A stretch of DNA of 64,000 bases. It comes from Strigops habroptila. Taxonomy: Eukaryota; Chordata; Aves; Psittaciformes; Psittacidae. Where the stretch lies: the NCBI RefSeq assembly GCF_004027225.2, contig NC_044278.2, positions 8,618,001 through 8,682,000 of the forward strand. The letters are read 5' to 3'. The position numbers and the translations under genes were made by a program. How positions within the stretch are numbered: the stretch's first letter is position 1; the number at the start of each line of letters is the position of its first letter. The notes beneath the pieces are model-generated. The model did no database searches and was not told the DNA's origin. It worked only from the letters and a program-made list of their open reading frames with translations. This document shows positions 46,546 through 60,352 of the stretch, in pieces.

Positions 46546-49500
46546 TCCATTCTGCCCCTGCACTGGACCAGTCTTTAGCATGGGATGTACCTGGATGAAG
46601 AGCCTGTCCCTGGGGACAGAGAGAACTAGGTCAGTGGCTTGGAAGGAGATGGAGCGCCAGGCTCCCACATGCAGGGAGGCGGAGAAGGGAGAAGATTACT
46701 AATCTCCACAGACAGCATAGCCGAAGGGGCTCCACAGCGGATGCTCACAGAGGAGAGAGCCCAAGGCTCACCGCGGTGTTTCTCTTGCAAGGACTGAGGT
46801 TCAGTGAAGTGTCTGGGGGAAGGGAATTCTCATGCAGAAAGGCATTTGCAGAGCATGTGAGCATCTTCTCTTCGCCTCCCTAGATAGCTAGTTGGTCAGC
46901 TCACACACATCCCAGGTAGACAAGAGCTAGACCAGCATCTCTGAGTAAAGGCATAGGTGTAGCTTTGACCTGGATTTCAGCCGCTTAGGCTGCATGAGCT
47001 GCTTATCAAATACAGAGCAATTTACTTACCTGGCAGGCCTGTTGAGACCAATTGTTTTGTCCTATTTGCCTAGATAAGTTTAGAAACTCATTTCTTTGGG
47101 GGACACTAAATGCTGCCCTTTCATTTATACACAGTTCCTTCCTCTAAGGAAGAGACCCCTTTGGAGCGCACATTCATATGTATGAGCCAGTTTCCGTGTC
47201 TGCCTTCGGAAAAATCTGCACGTAAATTGATGTCACACGTCCTTGTATACTTCCCAAGGCAGTGGTGCATGTCCAACAGCCCTCCAGTTCCTCTCTATAT
47301 GTACCTTTGCCTATCTGCAGATGGTGGCTGGCAGAGAGTATGATCTCTTCAGGCACTCACCTATTCCCCAGGAAGACTACCCAGAAGGGTCCGTTTCTAT
47401 GCAGACACACCATAGCTATAGGACTCTCATCTATGCTTGATTGCTTGCATGTAGGAATTACTCGGCTGTTTTCTTTCTGGTTTCCTTGCCCTCTCTGGCT
47501 GTTCTTTGGATACGGGAGCTGCAAGCATATTTTTTCCTGGGGCTAGGAGCTACCAGGCTGCACTGTCAAGTGCTGAGCAGTATTTCTTCACCCTGAGGAG
47601 GAAATCTGCTTCTTTAAATATTTGTCTGACTCCCTGACAGCTTTTTGACAAAACATCCACTCCCCTGTTTACAGTAGCAGTCAGTGTCAGAAGACATCTC
47701 TATCGGGGCACCCTCTCCTTCGCAAACAAAGCCCTATTCCCAGTTGCCAATAGACCTTCCTTCCCTGTTTCAGTTCATATCCGAGTTTTGTCCCCTGTGT
47801 TATCTTCTGTGAGCACCTTATTTCCCAAGCCAGAATTTGGAAAGACAGCTGCCCTGGGACTGGTACATACATTGCAAAGGTTAGGGAGCAGCAAGTGAGA
47901 CAGTGGAAAAGGAGAGGTTCTTCCCACTTTGCCTCCACCAAAGGACAGAGCTGGTGGCATAAGAGCAAAAAAGGCAAATCCCTGCTCTTGTGAAATAAAG
48001 GCAAGTGTCTCTCTTTACTGTTAAATTGAGAAGTTTTCCTTCCTTTGGAGTCTGACGTGTGGGAGTAGGAAGAAAACAGGAATTACCTACCTGGGAATAC
48101 CCTGCAATCCCAGGGATCACGTGGTTTTGGAAGTTGCAGCAGCTCTTCGGAGGCAGCTGAAGTAAGCCAAGATGACATGTGGGAGTAGGGGAATTAGCCA
48201 GCCTGCTCTGATGCTGTTTCAGCTTTCTGGTGTCAGGTCCAGTTGAAGTCCTTGCCTTTGGAGAGAAGCCATCACCAGTCCATTAGCTCGCTTTCTGACT
48301 TAGCTCTGTCAGGGTGATGTGGCTGACTGGTCAGTGCACTAACGTTTGAAGAGAGATGCCTGAATTAAGTCACCCCTAAAGAGTCTCTGAAAGAATAGCC
48401 TGGTTTCATGAGCTTGTGCGAGACTAAGCCTTTTAATAAGAACAATATCTAGATTGCCTTTGTGACATTGGAAAACAGTGAGTGCTTAAACTCTGCTCTA
48501 GTGGTGCCTGGCAGTTTACAACATGAGTGGTAAATAGGAGTGCTTACAGGAATGAAGAGATTGATTAATAGATGAGCATGGACCAGAATTTCACAGGGTT
48601 GGCAGGGACAACCTGTGCCTCATGTTCACTTTGAAGTCAATGGTGTGGTGCTGCCAAGGTTTCTTCTGCAGTGTCTTCACCACATAAAGGAGAGCAGGCC
48701 CTTTGCTGATGCTGGTGGCATTTATATTGTTTTGTCCTGCTCATAGAGGGTTGAGAAGAACCATCTATCTATGCTAAGTTGATATAATGAGAAAGTTAGG
48801 AGTCCCAGAGTCTAGGGGCCTCAAGGCAGCTATTTTCCCAGGTCTCCATGCTTTTTACGATGCTCAGATTAGGAGCACAAATAGTTCTGCCTCAAAAAGC
48901 TGTCTCTCTGGCAGAACCACACATACTTGTGTTCAGAGGAGCGCTGTGTGCTGAGTGTCACCCAAAGGAGGGAGGGATGCTCTCCTACAGTATTTCTGGA
49001 AGGCACTGCCATTGTTCAGAGTGCAAGTGGGCTGAGGAGCTTAACAGATGGCTGCAGTGAGACATGGACTCTCTACAGATGGTGAATTCATTCCCTCTGA
49101 GATCAGTGGTGGGCTGGATGACAGCCCAATATGGTTGCAGACTCCAAAAGCCTGTATTACCCCCACACACCCTGTTATCATGACATTTTCCTCTTTGGAG
49201 AAGGTAAAGGGATTTAGATAGACAGACACATACATTGGTAGGGAGAAATCAGAGAAAATGGCAGGTGCCATGGAAACAGGTATGTATTCCTCCGAGAGGC
49301 TGTCAGCATGGAAAGAGAGGGCAATGCAGTTATTGCTTACCTTGTGGGCACCCTTCTAGTACATAGACACCCATAGCATGGGACACTGTGGTTTTCAAAA
49401 CCTAACTTCCATAAGCACCAAATCCCAGTAAGCAAAATCACTGAGGATGGCATCTCTGAGGACATCTCCCAGGAAGCCCTTGTCCTGAAGGACTTTTCCT

Positions 49501-51642
49501 TTGAGACCATGGTCACATTTTTCCATGGTGACCAATAGCAGTTAGAATCGTCTTCTGGATGGATTTTTTTTTTTTGAAAACAGCTGTTAAAAGGCTGGAA
49601 GTCTTTTCCAGACGTGATAAAATTAGTGGAATTAGACAGCAAATGACTTCCTGCTGTGAGCAGGCTCAGATTTGAATGGATCCCCACCTTACCCCTCCCA
49701 CCCCAAATCAGAACATCAAATAAGCAGTTCACCAAGTTTTATCAAGGGAAATTGGTTGGTTTCTCAGCTTTTAAAAAGCCAAACCAGGAAAGTATTTCAA
49801 GCCAAAAATAGCATATTAGAGATCAAACTCTTTTAAACATATTTTGCTTTTTGTAATCAGGTAATTTTTTGAAGCCAATCCTCCTCCAGGTGATATTTCA
49901 GCAATACAACAGTGCAAGATGTCACTGAGCCCAGGGTTTAGCTAACAACACCCTCATTCATTTCAGGATGATCTTGGGTTATTTAATTATGGTGATAGAT
50001 AATACCAGGACGCTGCCTAGAAACACTCAGTTTGGATGCAGTTCCAGGTTCCACAGCGAACATGTAGGTCGGAGAATTATCTCAGCAGTCAGCATCCATT
50101 GACTCACAGGAAACCTGACTCACAGCCATTCATGTTAAATGGTGTCTACAAAAGTTCCTTTTATTTCTGTATTTCCTTATAAGCTTGTGAGATGATACCC
50201 ACAGGGACTAATGCCATATTATTCAGGGGCAAGCTTAACTTCAGCAGGCTGGTATTCAGCAAACCACCAAAGTCAGGCGAAGGTCTGGATTAAAACACAT
50301 CTCCTGATAGCTCCTCTGCCCAAAGCCCTGGGGCTTGCCAGATGAGCAGCACAGCTCTTGAAATTCACTTCCTTCCAGTTTAACAGAGCGTCTGCAAGGA
50401 AGTTTCACAGGAGCAGCTATTCCAAAAGACACTGCTGCTAGTTCTGATGGCAGGATAGATCTTGTGATTCAGCATTCAACACCTCCAGAGGCTCTGAAGC
50501 AACTCTAGAAATGCTTCCTTTCCAAAAAGATAAAAAAGAAAAGGAAAAAAAAAAGGTAAGAAGTCATTTGAGCATGCAAGTAGATTTGTAGATCTGAAAA
50601 AAACCATACAGAGGATATGTCTTGCCGAATATAAACTTGCTGGTGCAAAGATCTTAGTCTAAAGTTGATGGAAAGGCCCCTTGTGTTACATTGCTTCCTT
50701 GTATTAAAGTGGTGTTAGAACACCTTGCAGGATCATGCACAATATGAATGGTAAATCCTAGAGCTATGTATATAAGTATGGAAATACCAGACTGGTAATA
50801 TTGCTCCCAGGATGCTATATAGCAATGCAAGTTGATCCCCAGTGGCTTTGCCAAGAGGTTCTGGGATTATTCCAAAGGTATTGCTGTTAGCTTGGTCTCT
50901 CAAGTCTGCTAAATACTTCTCAGTATGAAAACCGTAGTACCATGATGTTAAGATGCTAAAACCATGTGAAGAAAGAGTGAGGCAGGGAACTTACTTTGAA
51001 AAGCAGAGAGAAGAAATGTCCCCCATCATGCTCCTTTACCCCTCCACAGACCTTTTGTTCCAGCGTATTTCCCACCACATTCCAAGGTTCATCATTCAAC
51101 AGCCAAGCACTGGAGCCAGTACGGCAAAGCATGCTGTTGTGCAGCCACTAGCCCCTTGCTTTTCTCAAGGAAAATCCTTCTCCCAGAGGACTGCTTCATT
51201 TATGTCATTTGTCTCCTTTTCATCTCCCACCCTCTTCTCAGGGGAATACAACCCAGGCAGATAAGCTAATGAGACAATTAGCTCTCTGCTCCCTGATTGA
51301 AGGGCCTTTTATTTCCCTAACCAGCCAAGCCAATTCTCAGCATCGTGAGTGCTTGACTTTATTTCTGCAATGTGATTCATCTTCCCTCTTGCTCATATAT
51401 AAACCTACCATAAAAGAATATTATTAATGTTGCCAAGTCAAATGCTTGCTTGTTAGCAAACACTTAGACCTAAGCCTGTTTGGGGAACCTTAATTCACCC
51501 TCTTCTTCTTCCCACCTCCCCACAATTCACCTTGCATGCGTATTTCACCAAGGCCTTTAATAACACTATCCTACAGCAGTGTACAGAAAGTCCATTCCAC
51601 ACTCAGCACACATATTGGGCAGTGATCTATTTTGTTTTTCAG
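46546..51642. other. 5 kb gene-free sequence
   Basis: No repeat or exon is recognised. T and A homopolymers occur at about 49563 and 50543. Minus-strand open frames at 47687-48120 and 49337-49735 lack support. Confidence 0.35.
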
Positions 51643-51760
51643 TTATACACTGGGTTGCCTCGCAACTTCACTTGCAACCTACCTGCTATCGCCAAAGAGA
51701 TTATTGCAGTGCAGCATGCAAAGGCTGGGTACAGCCACAATACAAGAATCACAGTAAAAG
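51643..51760 (+). other. Candidate 118-nt exon
   Basis: A good acceptor (AG at 51641-51642 after 'gatctattttgtttttc') and a good donor (aaaag|gtaagc at 51761) bound 118 nt open in two frames. One reads through NFTCNLPAIAKEIIAVQHAK; the other includes CYRQRDYCSAACKGW. A length of 118 is not a multiple of three, so skipping would shift frame. The open frame also extends well past both splice sites, which weakens the case, because a long chance frame may simply contain two good motifs. Confidence 0.2.
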
Positions 51761-54700
51761 GTAAGCCAGCAAGCCAAAATCACACCCTAAACAAACAGCA
51801 CCTGCTGGAAGTGTTCACTGCAAACTCTGGAAGAAGCTGAAGATGGAGGTCTGAGACAAGTTTAAGAGCTGTTTCTATTTCCCTTTAGCCCAAAGACCCT
51901 ACCTCCCACGTGATCAGACAGCAGCTCTTATACTTCATCTCCAACTTCTCCTACCTTTAGGCCAGTATGGAAAAGATTACCTATGCCTGAAGCATCACCA
52001 TTGACTGTTAGGTCAATGTTCGGTGGTGGCTGACTGAATCCGTCAGGCCCATCACATGCTTTTCAGTGTTATATAGCATATGCTCTATTCAACAGTTGCT
52101 ATTGCATGCTTGATAATTTCAGATGTCATATCTCTTGCTGCTTTCTTGATAGAATGTTCCCCCAGATCCCAGTAAGAGCTTGCAGCATGGCCTAAGAGCA
52201 TCCATCCCCTTTTGCATGCTGTTGTTTGTAAAGAAGGTTGCAAAAGGAAGAGGAAGGATGGATGGCAATGTCAAAGTTCTCGCTAGATTCATCTTTTGCT
52301 TAGTCAAATCTAAAAGGGGCCCTGAATCCCAGATAACCTGGTTACTATAGATTATTTTATCCCCAGCCTTCTTCCTTAATGCTGGTTCCTTGAGCTGTTC
52401 CCAGGAACTCACAAATGTCCTGCCACAAGACAAAGAAGAGGTCTCCTGCACATCCAGAACAAGATAACTGTCAGATTTGTGATGCATCCGTCTATTCAGA
52501 CATACCAGCATTTTTGACCAAATATTTCTATTCAGGCAGAATTTGAAGTCTTTGTGCATTTATCCAGAATTTACAGGTGCACAAGCAGTTATAGAGCAAA
52601 CACAGGTCTACAGTTCGTGCACGCTAGCCCTGACAGCTCATGGAAGAAGGCTCAAGGCAAAATACGTTTGCATTGTTTCCACTTTGGACCTCCCAGACAA
52701 AGAGGTGGCAAGCCTAGCTACTGAATTTCTTTACTTTAAATGCATGCTTGAGTATACCAAGTCTCTCCAGCATCGCAGAAGGCCAATAGATGCAGATGGA
52801 CTTTTGTTGCAAAGCTTCCAAGAACTGGTAGCTCATAATTGTGTGGTATTTTAAACATGTGATTTTAAAGATCTAAAGGGGTGGAAAAAAGGTCTTGGAT
52901 TTATAAAAGCACAGTACAATTGCAGATGGATTCAGTGGCCTCTGCCCAGCCAGGATTACAGGGAATAAAGACCAAAAGTTTGCAGAAACAGTTAGATGGC
53001 TTTGAAGAAAAGCTCTTCTCTCTTCCTCTGTTTGACAGATGCAGCACAGCAAACAGAGAGTTAAGGCTTTTCCCCTGCTACACTGCAGCAAAAATGAGAG
53101 ATTTAAATAGACTGAAAATGTAAATCCAACATTTACTCCATAGACAGAGTGAGGCAGAGCGGAGGGGAGGGGAGTGAGAGAGGATAGATGATCATTGGAT
53201 GTGTGAGAAGAGAGATGCATCACATAGTATATATTTTATATGTATTAATATTCATACCAGTTCTTTCCTTTCTCCCTCTAGGCTCTGTCTGCTGCTTCAG
53301 TTCATCCATCCAGCTTCAAGAAGGCGATGGATCTTTCAGCCCTCTCCTGCAACTGTAAGCTAGAATCTAAGTGTCAAAGTAGCACGTGGTTCCCTTCTCA
53401 GGAAGATTTCGGGGAGATGTTGTAGGGACACCTACACTCACAGGTCATCCTAAGAGGAAGCAGAGCTTGCAAGAAGGGTCATACCATGCTCCCTGGGAAG
53501 ATCAAAGGTGTGCTTGAGCTGGGATATTTAGGAAGAGGAAGCATGGAGAGCGACAAAAGTCCTTCCTGAGTCCAGAGGGAGCACCACTGTCTTCATGGAT
53601 GCACAAAGGTTTAAGAACTGCCATCCCACATCTGCAGGTCTAGAACAACACATGGGGAAGAATCAGCATGCGTGAAGTCTTCAAATATGGAATTGGGGAA
53701 TGGAGACAACCATACCTTTGGAAAGAGGGTGTGCTCTGTTATTGTGGAGTGGTGGTAGCCAGGTCCTGTAAAAAGTCAGTATTGCCAAAAGGGAAGCCCC
53801 AGTGTTGAGTCAGATGGCATCAAGATCAAGCAGTAATATACATGTGATTGATAGTGCATGAGGAGAGAGTTTCACTTTGCTGAAGAGAAAATGAGGCCGA
53901 GGTTTATGCTAAAGGATGCTGCTGTATTTTCATTCCAACACTACTGAAGGTTGTCATGAAAAAAATCCATTTTCTGACCTGTGTTCAGAAGAGAGACAGT
54001 AGCAGGCCTGGAAGACTGATGTCTCCCTCAAGACTCAGGTGCTTCAAACTAAGCAAACTTGATGGCAGTGCTTAAAAAGCACTATGTGCCCCAAACAAGC
54101 ATCACAGCAGAGAAATAAATAGCTCTTAACCAAGCCAAGGAAAGATGAGGCTTAACAGCTTTCTTGCTGGTCTTGCAAAGCTCTTCTACCTGTCATGTTG
54201 GTATTCATTCCTAAGGACTCTCTTAGGAACTCTTGCTTTCTATTTGGGAATCAAACTGGAATTTGATGAAAAAAACATGCAGGATATTTTTCACAGAGAG
54301 CAATTTAACCCAGGGGAAGGTGTTGTGTGAAGTCCAGCACATATGTATGTGGAGTCCAGCACTGAGGCCCAGCCCTTCTGAAAGCCATCTCTATGTGTGG
54401 AGTGGAAGCAGATCCACGACATGGTCTGGAGTCACTCCTGAGAACACCAGGAACCACATTTAAAGGCGTGACATGAGCTGTACCTGTGTTATTCCAGCTG
54501 AGCACGAAAGGTTTGGACATGTAGTATGTATTAGCATTGTTCTAAATACATTGAATGGAAAAGCCATTTTGTATTCACAAGGAGGAGGATACCCTCCCTT
54601 TTTCTTAGCAAACATTGACTCATTTATGTAGTATTAAGGATTGGTCTTCCACTGTGGAGCAGCTGCTCTGATTTTTGGAACATGGAAGCTGGATTTCTGT

Positions 54701-55050
54701 GATCTGGAATGGGCAAAAATCAGTGCAACTATTTCTCTTTGGACATAGCAACTGACATGTGTGTCCTTACTGTTTTGGAAAAGTATGCAGAAGATTTACC
54801 ATCTTTCCTCCCACAGAAACTAACAGTGTTCACAAAATTAGCATCCAGGAGACAAAAGTTCAGACCATAACCAGCTGCCAATTCACAGAGCACAATTGAA
54901 GTCAGTGCCTCTTTACAGGAAGGCTTTTACAGGAAGTGCTCAGGAAGGCTTTTCATCTATGGATGTAAAGTAAATATTTTTTACCCTTGCCATTATTTGG
55001 TACTGAAGCAAGAGATTTTTAGCCTACCATGGAAACACGGATTTGTCAGT
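51761..55050. other. 3.3 kb gene-free sequence
   Basis: Opposed open frames at 52119-52559 (minus, 146 codons) and 52543-52854 (plus) match nothing known to me and lack paired splice sites. A short local duplication ('caggaaggctttt', twice) lies near 54917-54954. No interspersed repeat is recognised. Confidence 0.35.
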
Positions 55051-55215
55051 GTTTTTTGTATTACAGTCACATCCAGGGCCTCCCACTGCGATAGTTGCTG
55101 AATAAACACACAAGTGAGAAGTCCACGCCACCTAACAAAGACATCCAAAAGGAAAGAAATGAAAGAGCTTGTCCAAGATCATGAAGCAAAGCAGAGGCAG
55201 AAAGCAGCACAAACA
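55051..55215 (+). repeat. MIR-like ancient SINE
   Basis: 'gttttttgtattacagtcac', 'atccagggcctcccactgcg', 'gctgaataaacacacaagtg' followed by 'gaaagagcttgtccaagatc' and 'atgaagcaaagcagaggcag'. The order matches the amniote MIR-like SINE: 'gtattacagtagcacccaga', then 'gtgctgtacaaacacag', then 'gacttgcccaaggtcacaca', 'gcaagtcagtggcagagc'. This is the longest copy of this element in the window. Confidence 0.65.
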
Positions 55216-58200
55216 CCTTAGTCACATACACTACTTTCTTTGTGGAAGACGTGTTTACCGTAACCTTACAAATGCACACCTTCAGACAAAGGTATTCCCC
55301 TATTGCTGCTAGTGTAAACCAGAGATGTATTTCCTGGATACTTCATTACTCCCAGTGATCTCTTCAGCAGTGTCATCCTTACCTATAACTTCTAGACTCC
55401 ATCATGACTGAAACATATGAAACCAGAGCTAGATACCAAGTCTTTCTTGTAGCCACCATGTTCCCACATTTCATGAGGATCAGCAAAGTCTGGTTTGTCT
55501 GGCCTATGCTCAGCTGCAAGCACCTTCTGTGAATTTTAGTAACAGGTTTTTCACATTGCAGCCTGTATATTGAAAGAAAGCAAAACCTTTTTCCTCTCCA
55601 TACTATTTCACTAAAATTGGACTAGTTGAAAATTTCTTGGTGAATGAGAGGAAGGAAAAGGTTCTTCAGACAGAGCATGCTCTGTTTGTCTTATCTTCTA
55701 AGCATGCAAGATAAATGCCACACTGACTAATTTTTTTCCTCAGCCCACAATGAATAGGAATTTAATTCTCAAATTAAATTGAAGAATTTAAAAATCCAAA
55801 GTAAGTTTCATTGAATCCATTTTATTTTAATCACTGTTAAAACCCGTATGAAGCGATCAGCCCTTAGCTGGAGCTAACATACATTTTCATTTTGACAAAA
55901 AAAACCCCCTTCTAAAATCTTTTGAAAATATGTTTTCCTTGAAAATTTTAAACATATCAAACCAATCCCTTGGGCAAAGTTTTCCCAAGTTAGTAATTCC
56001 CAATGGAAAAAGATTCCTGGTTTAACCTTTCATTAATAAAATTTCTGGCCTCTTAGCTATGTTGTGAGCGAACAGCTTGCTTTGGAAATCAGTTATCCAT
56101 ATCCCATGTGCATTGGCTTCTTTGCATCCTATGGCTGAACACTGGAGCAGACTGTGCTTTGAAAGAAGCGGCCATGTAGTCAATGGGGTGTGAGGGCAGG
56201 AAAGGACAGAGCACGCATGCTCAGGGAAGAAGCCCAGTTGGGTATGAGTAGGTCATATGCACATGTGTGGGCTGGTGGATAGGGTGACTGAAGCTAAGCT
56301 GGAAATGATGCTATTGAAATTATTGCTAGTGGAAAATGCTTCTGAGATACAGAGAGCAGCTGTATGGCTAGATTCCTATTTGCAATTCCTCGCTCCCCAA
56401 TGTTTGTGAAGCAAAAATCAGCTTTTCTGAAATGCTGGTGCTTGTGATTCGTTTTGAGTTCACTAGTTAAGGGCATTCAACACTTCTGAAAAACATGGCT
56501 ACTAATAGATGCAAACATATATGAAAGCAAGATCTAATTTTGTAAATCTGTGGCAAAGTTGATTTTTAAAATAATCTTTTAAAAAATATTCAGCCTCCTT
56601 TTAAAAAAATGTATTTCTCCCCTTGGCATAAGTCAGCAATAGGCAGAACAATTCTGTTGAAAAAATCCAACAAATCCTAAACAAATCCTTTGGGCTTAGA
56701 CTAAGTGTGAGCAATCTCATCCTGAAAGAAGAATCACTGGGAGAGTTCAGGGGAAATGGAAGCAGAGGCTTGGACGCTATAACTCTTTCCAGCTCTGCAT
56801 TTGGTGCGCGCTGCTGGCAGAGGCACAAAGGAATCTGCAGCTGAATTGGCCCCTTATCAGGGGATGGGATTTTGTTTCCAGACTTGTCAGTAGTGCTAAA
56901 AAGAAGATGATAGAGTGCCAGAAGCAAGGCTGCATGTGTGTGCGGAGGGGCTGGCTCATGCTCCTCACAGCCAGCAGTTCCCAAGGGATGGGGACCGACT
57001 GACCCTGGAGCCCTGGTTTAGCAGGGTGATTGCTTCCTCTCTGCCAAGCAGCATTGCATGAGCATGGTGAAAGGTCCAAGCCCACTGGTTGCCTGTCATT
57101 GGACTCATTTTCTCCAAGAACTACCTGCAAACTCTTGGTGCAAGTGACCATGGTTACTTCACTCTGCAGTAACAGGGTTTTCCTTTTGTTCCCTGCTCTC
57201 TGTACCTGACCTGGCATGACTCGTTCACAACACCTCTAAACAAAACACGCTGCAGCACACTTCAATTTTGTACTACACTGAATGATGGGTCTCCTGTAGG
57301 TGGCCTAGTGATGTACTACAACCTGTGTTCAGCAAGTGACAGAAAGCAGCAAGACGGTGCCATCAAAACCTCATACAAAGAATTACTTGAAACCTTCATA
57401 TATCAAGCAAAAGAGAGCAGGGGGGAAGAGAGGGTTATCTGAGCAGGCTTTTTCAGATTAAGTTTGAAGGGAGATGGAAATGAGAGATTGCAAAGCAGTT
57501 AGCTCTCTGCAGCCACAAGATTATGTGAATAGGTCTCTGCTTAGCACATGCCTCTCACTGGCCCAGCATGAAAGATTTCAAGTCCGGGGAGATCTCGAAG
57601 GGGCAGCTTCAGCCATCCACATGTTGTGTGCAAAGCCTGCTCTGTAACATTCGATTCTTATCTCAGAATCCCAGATAAATTTCCTCCCAGTCCTCCAGAC
57701 TAGTGGATCTTGATTATCACAAACCCTATGGCTTTTCTCAAAAGCTATGCTCTTACCTTTAAGCATGGCAGCATTTGTGTGAGCTGTTGCTGGGCTAGTG
57801 TCAAGAGTTAGAATGATCAAGCCTCTCCAGTATATGCAGGTCTAGAAAGCTGCTCAGTGTAGAACAGGATTGGAGCCAGTCCCCACTCCAACAAATCTGG
57901 ACACCTCCATTTTTTCTATCCCCAAATTCCAGATATGAATATCTGAAGTTGCCACAAACCAGGCCATCCCACCTGTGCTAAGACATTGCTCAAAAGAGAG
58001 ATTCAGCGTTTGTCTGAGGCCTTTTCAGCATTCATTGTGGGATTATTCTTCACATCCATAGCTTCAGGGACTGTAGGATGTGGAAGAGCTGATACTTGAA
58101 GTGCTTAGTTTTGAGTGAACAAAAGGCTCATTTGCCTAAAGTGGGCGTGTTTGTGCTGCAGATAGTTTGAAGCCTTTGATGCAGTAACTCAGGAACAACT

Positions 58201-60271
58201 TGTTCTGAAACCATTCACTTAGTGGAGGCACATGGAAATTCAGCATCCTTGCTCCCGCTGTTTGCTGTTCTTCCCGTACAGCAGTGAGCACTAGCAAGAA
58301 CTGGAAATGCTGTTTAGTGTCTTGCTTGAGATCTCATTCCTCCATGAAAGTGGGTATATCCCCATTTTCCCATGTGTGTGCAGAGTACAGAAGGCAAATG
58401 ACCAGAACATCAGTGAATAGCCCCGCACCGTGTCACTGGGAAATAACCAATTTTCTGCATCAGCCATGAAATCTCTCTCCTCACAGTCACTCGAATTGAG
58501 ACAGAAGCAGGGTCAGTGGGACTAAAGGAGCCTCTCATTGGATTTAGAGGACTTCAGCAAAGCTCTGCTTACTGGTCAGTTCTCAGTGAGATGGAGCTTT
58601 GGCAGCAGCCCATGTTGGGGTATTACCTGTCAGGCCCATGATATTACACTGCAGAGGAGATGGAAAAGAGCTGAGGTTATGCCTGCATGTATTTCTCCTT
58701 TTTGCAGTGGAAACTCAAGAGGCACCACTCCTCTCTGGGTACTTTCTGAAGAGCTGCTGTTTCCTTGTGGTGTGGACTATGTGCTGCAGAAGCCCTCTCC
58801 TGTCTCTTTGCATGTCCTGAGCCATGGCACAGGGAGCTATGGGTGGGAGAGCAGTATGTGAGGAGGAGTCACTGAGCTCTGCAGGACTTCTCTGACATGA
58901 GAGGAGGGACATGGCATGAGAGATTGGACTTGCACCCTGCACAGGAAAACCTGGCAGGTCAGGGTGAATGGAGAAGAGACCACCAACAGCCTTTGCATCT
59001 AGTACACCTTTGACCCTTCAGGAGGGGAGAGCTCAGTGATTCACAGACTTGCATGTGGTAATGAGGAGGGAGGCAGTGGCCAACCTGCTCCGTTTGCCCT
59101 ATATATAACACGCAACAAATTTGTGCTGATTGAAGTTCAACAGGAGACAGCGATGACAGAACTGGCTGCCCTGAGAGCACTCTCACTTTGCCTAGACCAC
59201 TCGGGGAGTACAGCACAGAAGGCACACAGTAAGTCACTGCAGATTACAGGCTAATGATATGACACCTTGTGTGTTGTCAAGGATATTGCCACTCTGCCTG
59301 CCTTTAGGCAGAGGAGGCAGATATGATCCTACACACATCTAGCAAGTACACCAACTGTCCTCTGCTACCAAGGACAGGCAGCAGAACTAAGCAGCTCCAT
59401 TCCCGGCTCAGATAAATGGGATCAGCTCCCCTGTGCTGCTGCTGCTGGCTTTTGCCTACAATATTAAGCTACTTTGGACCACAGATCCATTCTCTCCCTC
59501 CCTTATTGCTCCCACTGCTGCATCCATGGCAACATTAGGAGCTTAACCACAGACAATTCAGCCAAGGCCACCCGCCACTTCAAAGCACACTCTCCAGCTT
59601 GAGGATTCTTGTCTATTTTAGAGTTCCCACTGTTGCTATCATCAATGGGACATCATGAGTATGGACAACAAGAGAGCACAAGGAACAAAAAGCCCGATAC
59701 CATTCCTGTGTCAGCTTACTGCTAGTCTCCAGCCTGAAGGCAAACCATTATTTCATCAAGGAGGAAGAGCATAAGAAGCAGCAGACAGCATTCTCTCACA
59801 CTCCTTTTGGCAGGGAATTCAAATGAGTAGGGATAGATGGGGTCATGAGAGAAAGTCTGGTAGAACAGATAAGAGCAAGAAGTCAAAAGCTTGAGTAATT
59901 TCATAGGAATAGTCCAGACTTGCTACCAACCATGCAAATGAATGTAAGGAGTATCAATGTTCACTAGCAAAGCATTAACTCTTTAGCCATTTTAGTTACC
60001 ATCATGCCAGCCTGCACAGCTCTCGGCCACCTTCAGTGAGGAATTATGCTTATAGAACTTTCTTCTCAGATGAAATGGGATATTCTCAAGTGTAGATGAC
60101 TGTCCCAAGACCAAGTCTTCACTATCCCCCTTTACAACACCAGGCATCTGTCCAGGACAGTGAATAGTACAGGATCATATGCTGTATAAAGGGTCCATGT
60201 CCTTCAAGCCCTGCAAAAAGAGACAACCAGGTATCAGACACCAAACTTAGAAACATCCACAAGAATCAGCA
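55216..60271. other. 5 kb gene-free sequence
   Basis: No exon or repeat is recognised. Minus-strand frames at 56601-56984 and 56777-57217 overlap in different frames and are not supported. AT-rich stretches at 55730-56040 and 56520-56620 hold nothing that I can name. Confidence 0.35.
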
Positions 60272-60352
60272 TTTTCTTAGTATACTATATTATATATTAG
60301 TATACTATATAATATATACTATATTATATTACTATATTCTTAGTATACTAAT
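60272..60352. repeat. AT-rich palindromic TATA/TACTA repeat
   Basis: About 80 bases are nearly all A and T, with repeated 'agtatactatat', 'tatatattagtatacta' and 'aatatatactatattatat' modules. The block 'ttcttagtatacta' occurs at both ends. The many self-complementary stretches could form cruciforms, and (TA)-rich DNA of this type is fragile and variable. Confidence 0.85.

Noticed and set aside
52119..52559. 146-codon minus-strand frame
   Set aside because: No domain or splice support; overlaps an unrelated plus-strand frame.
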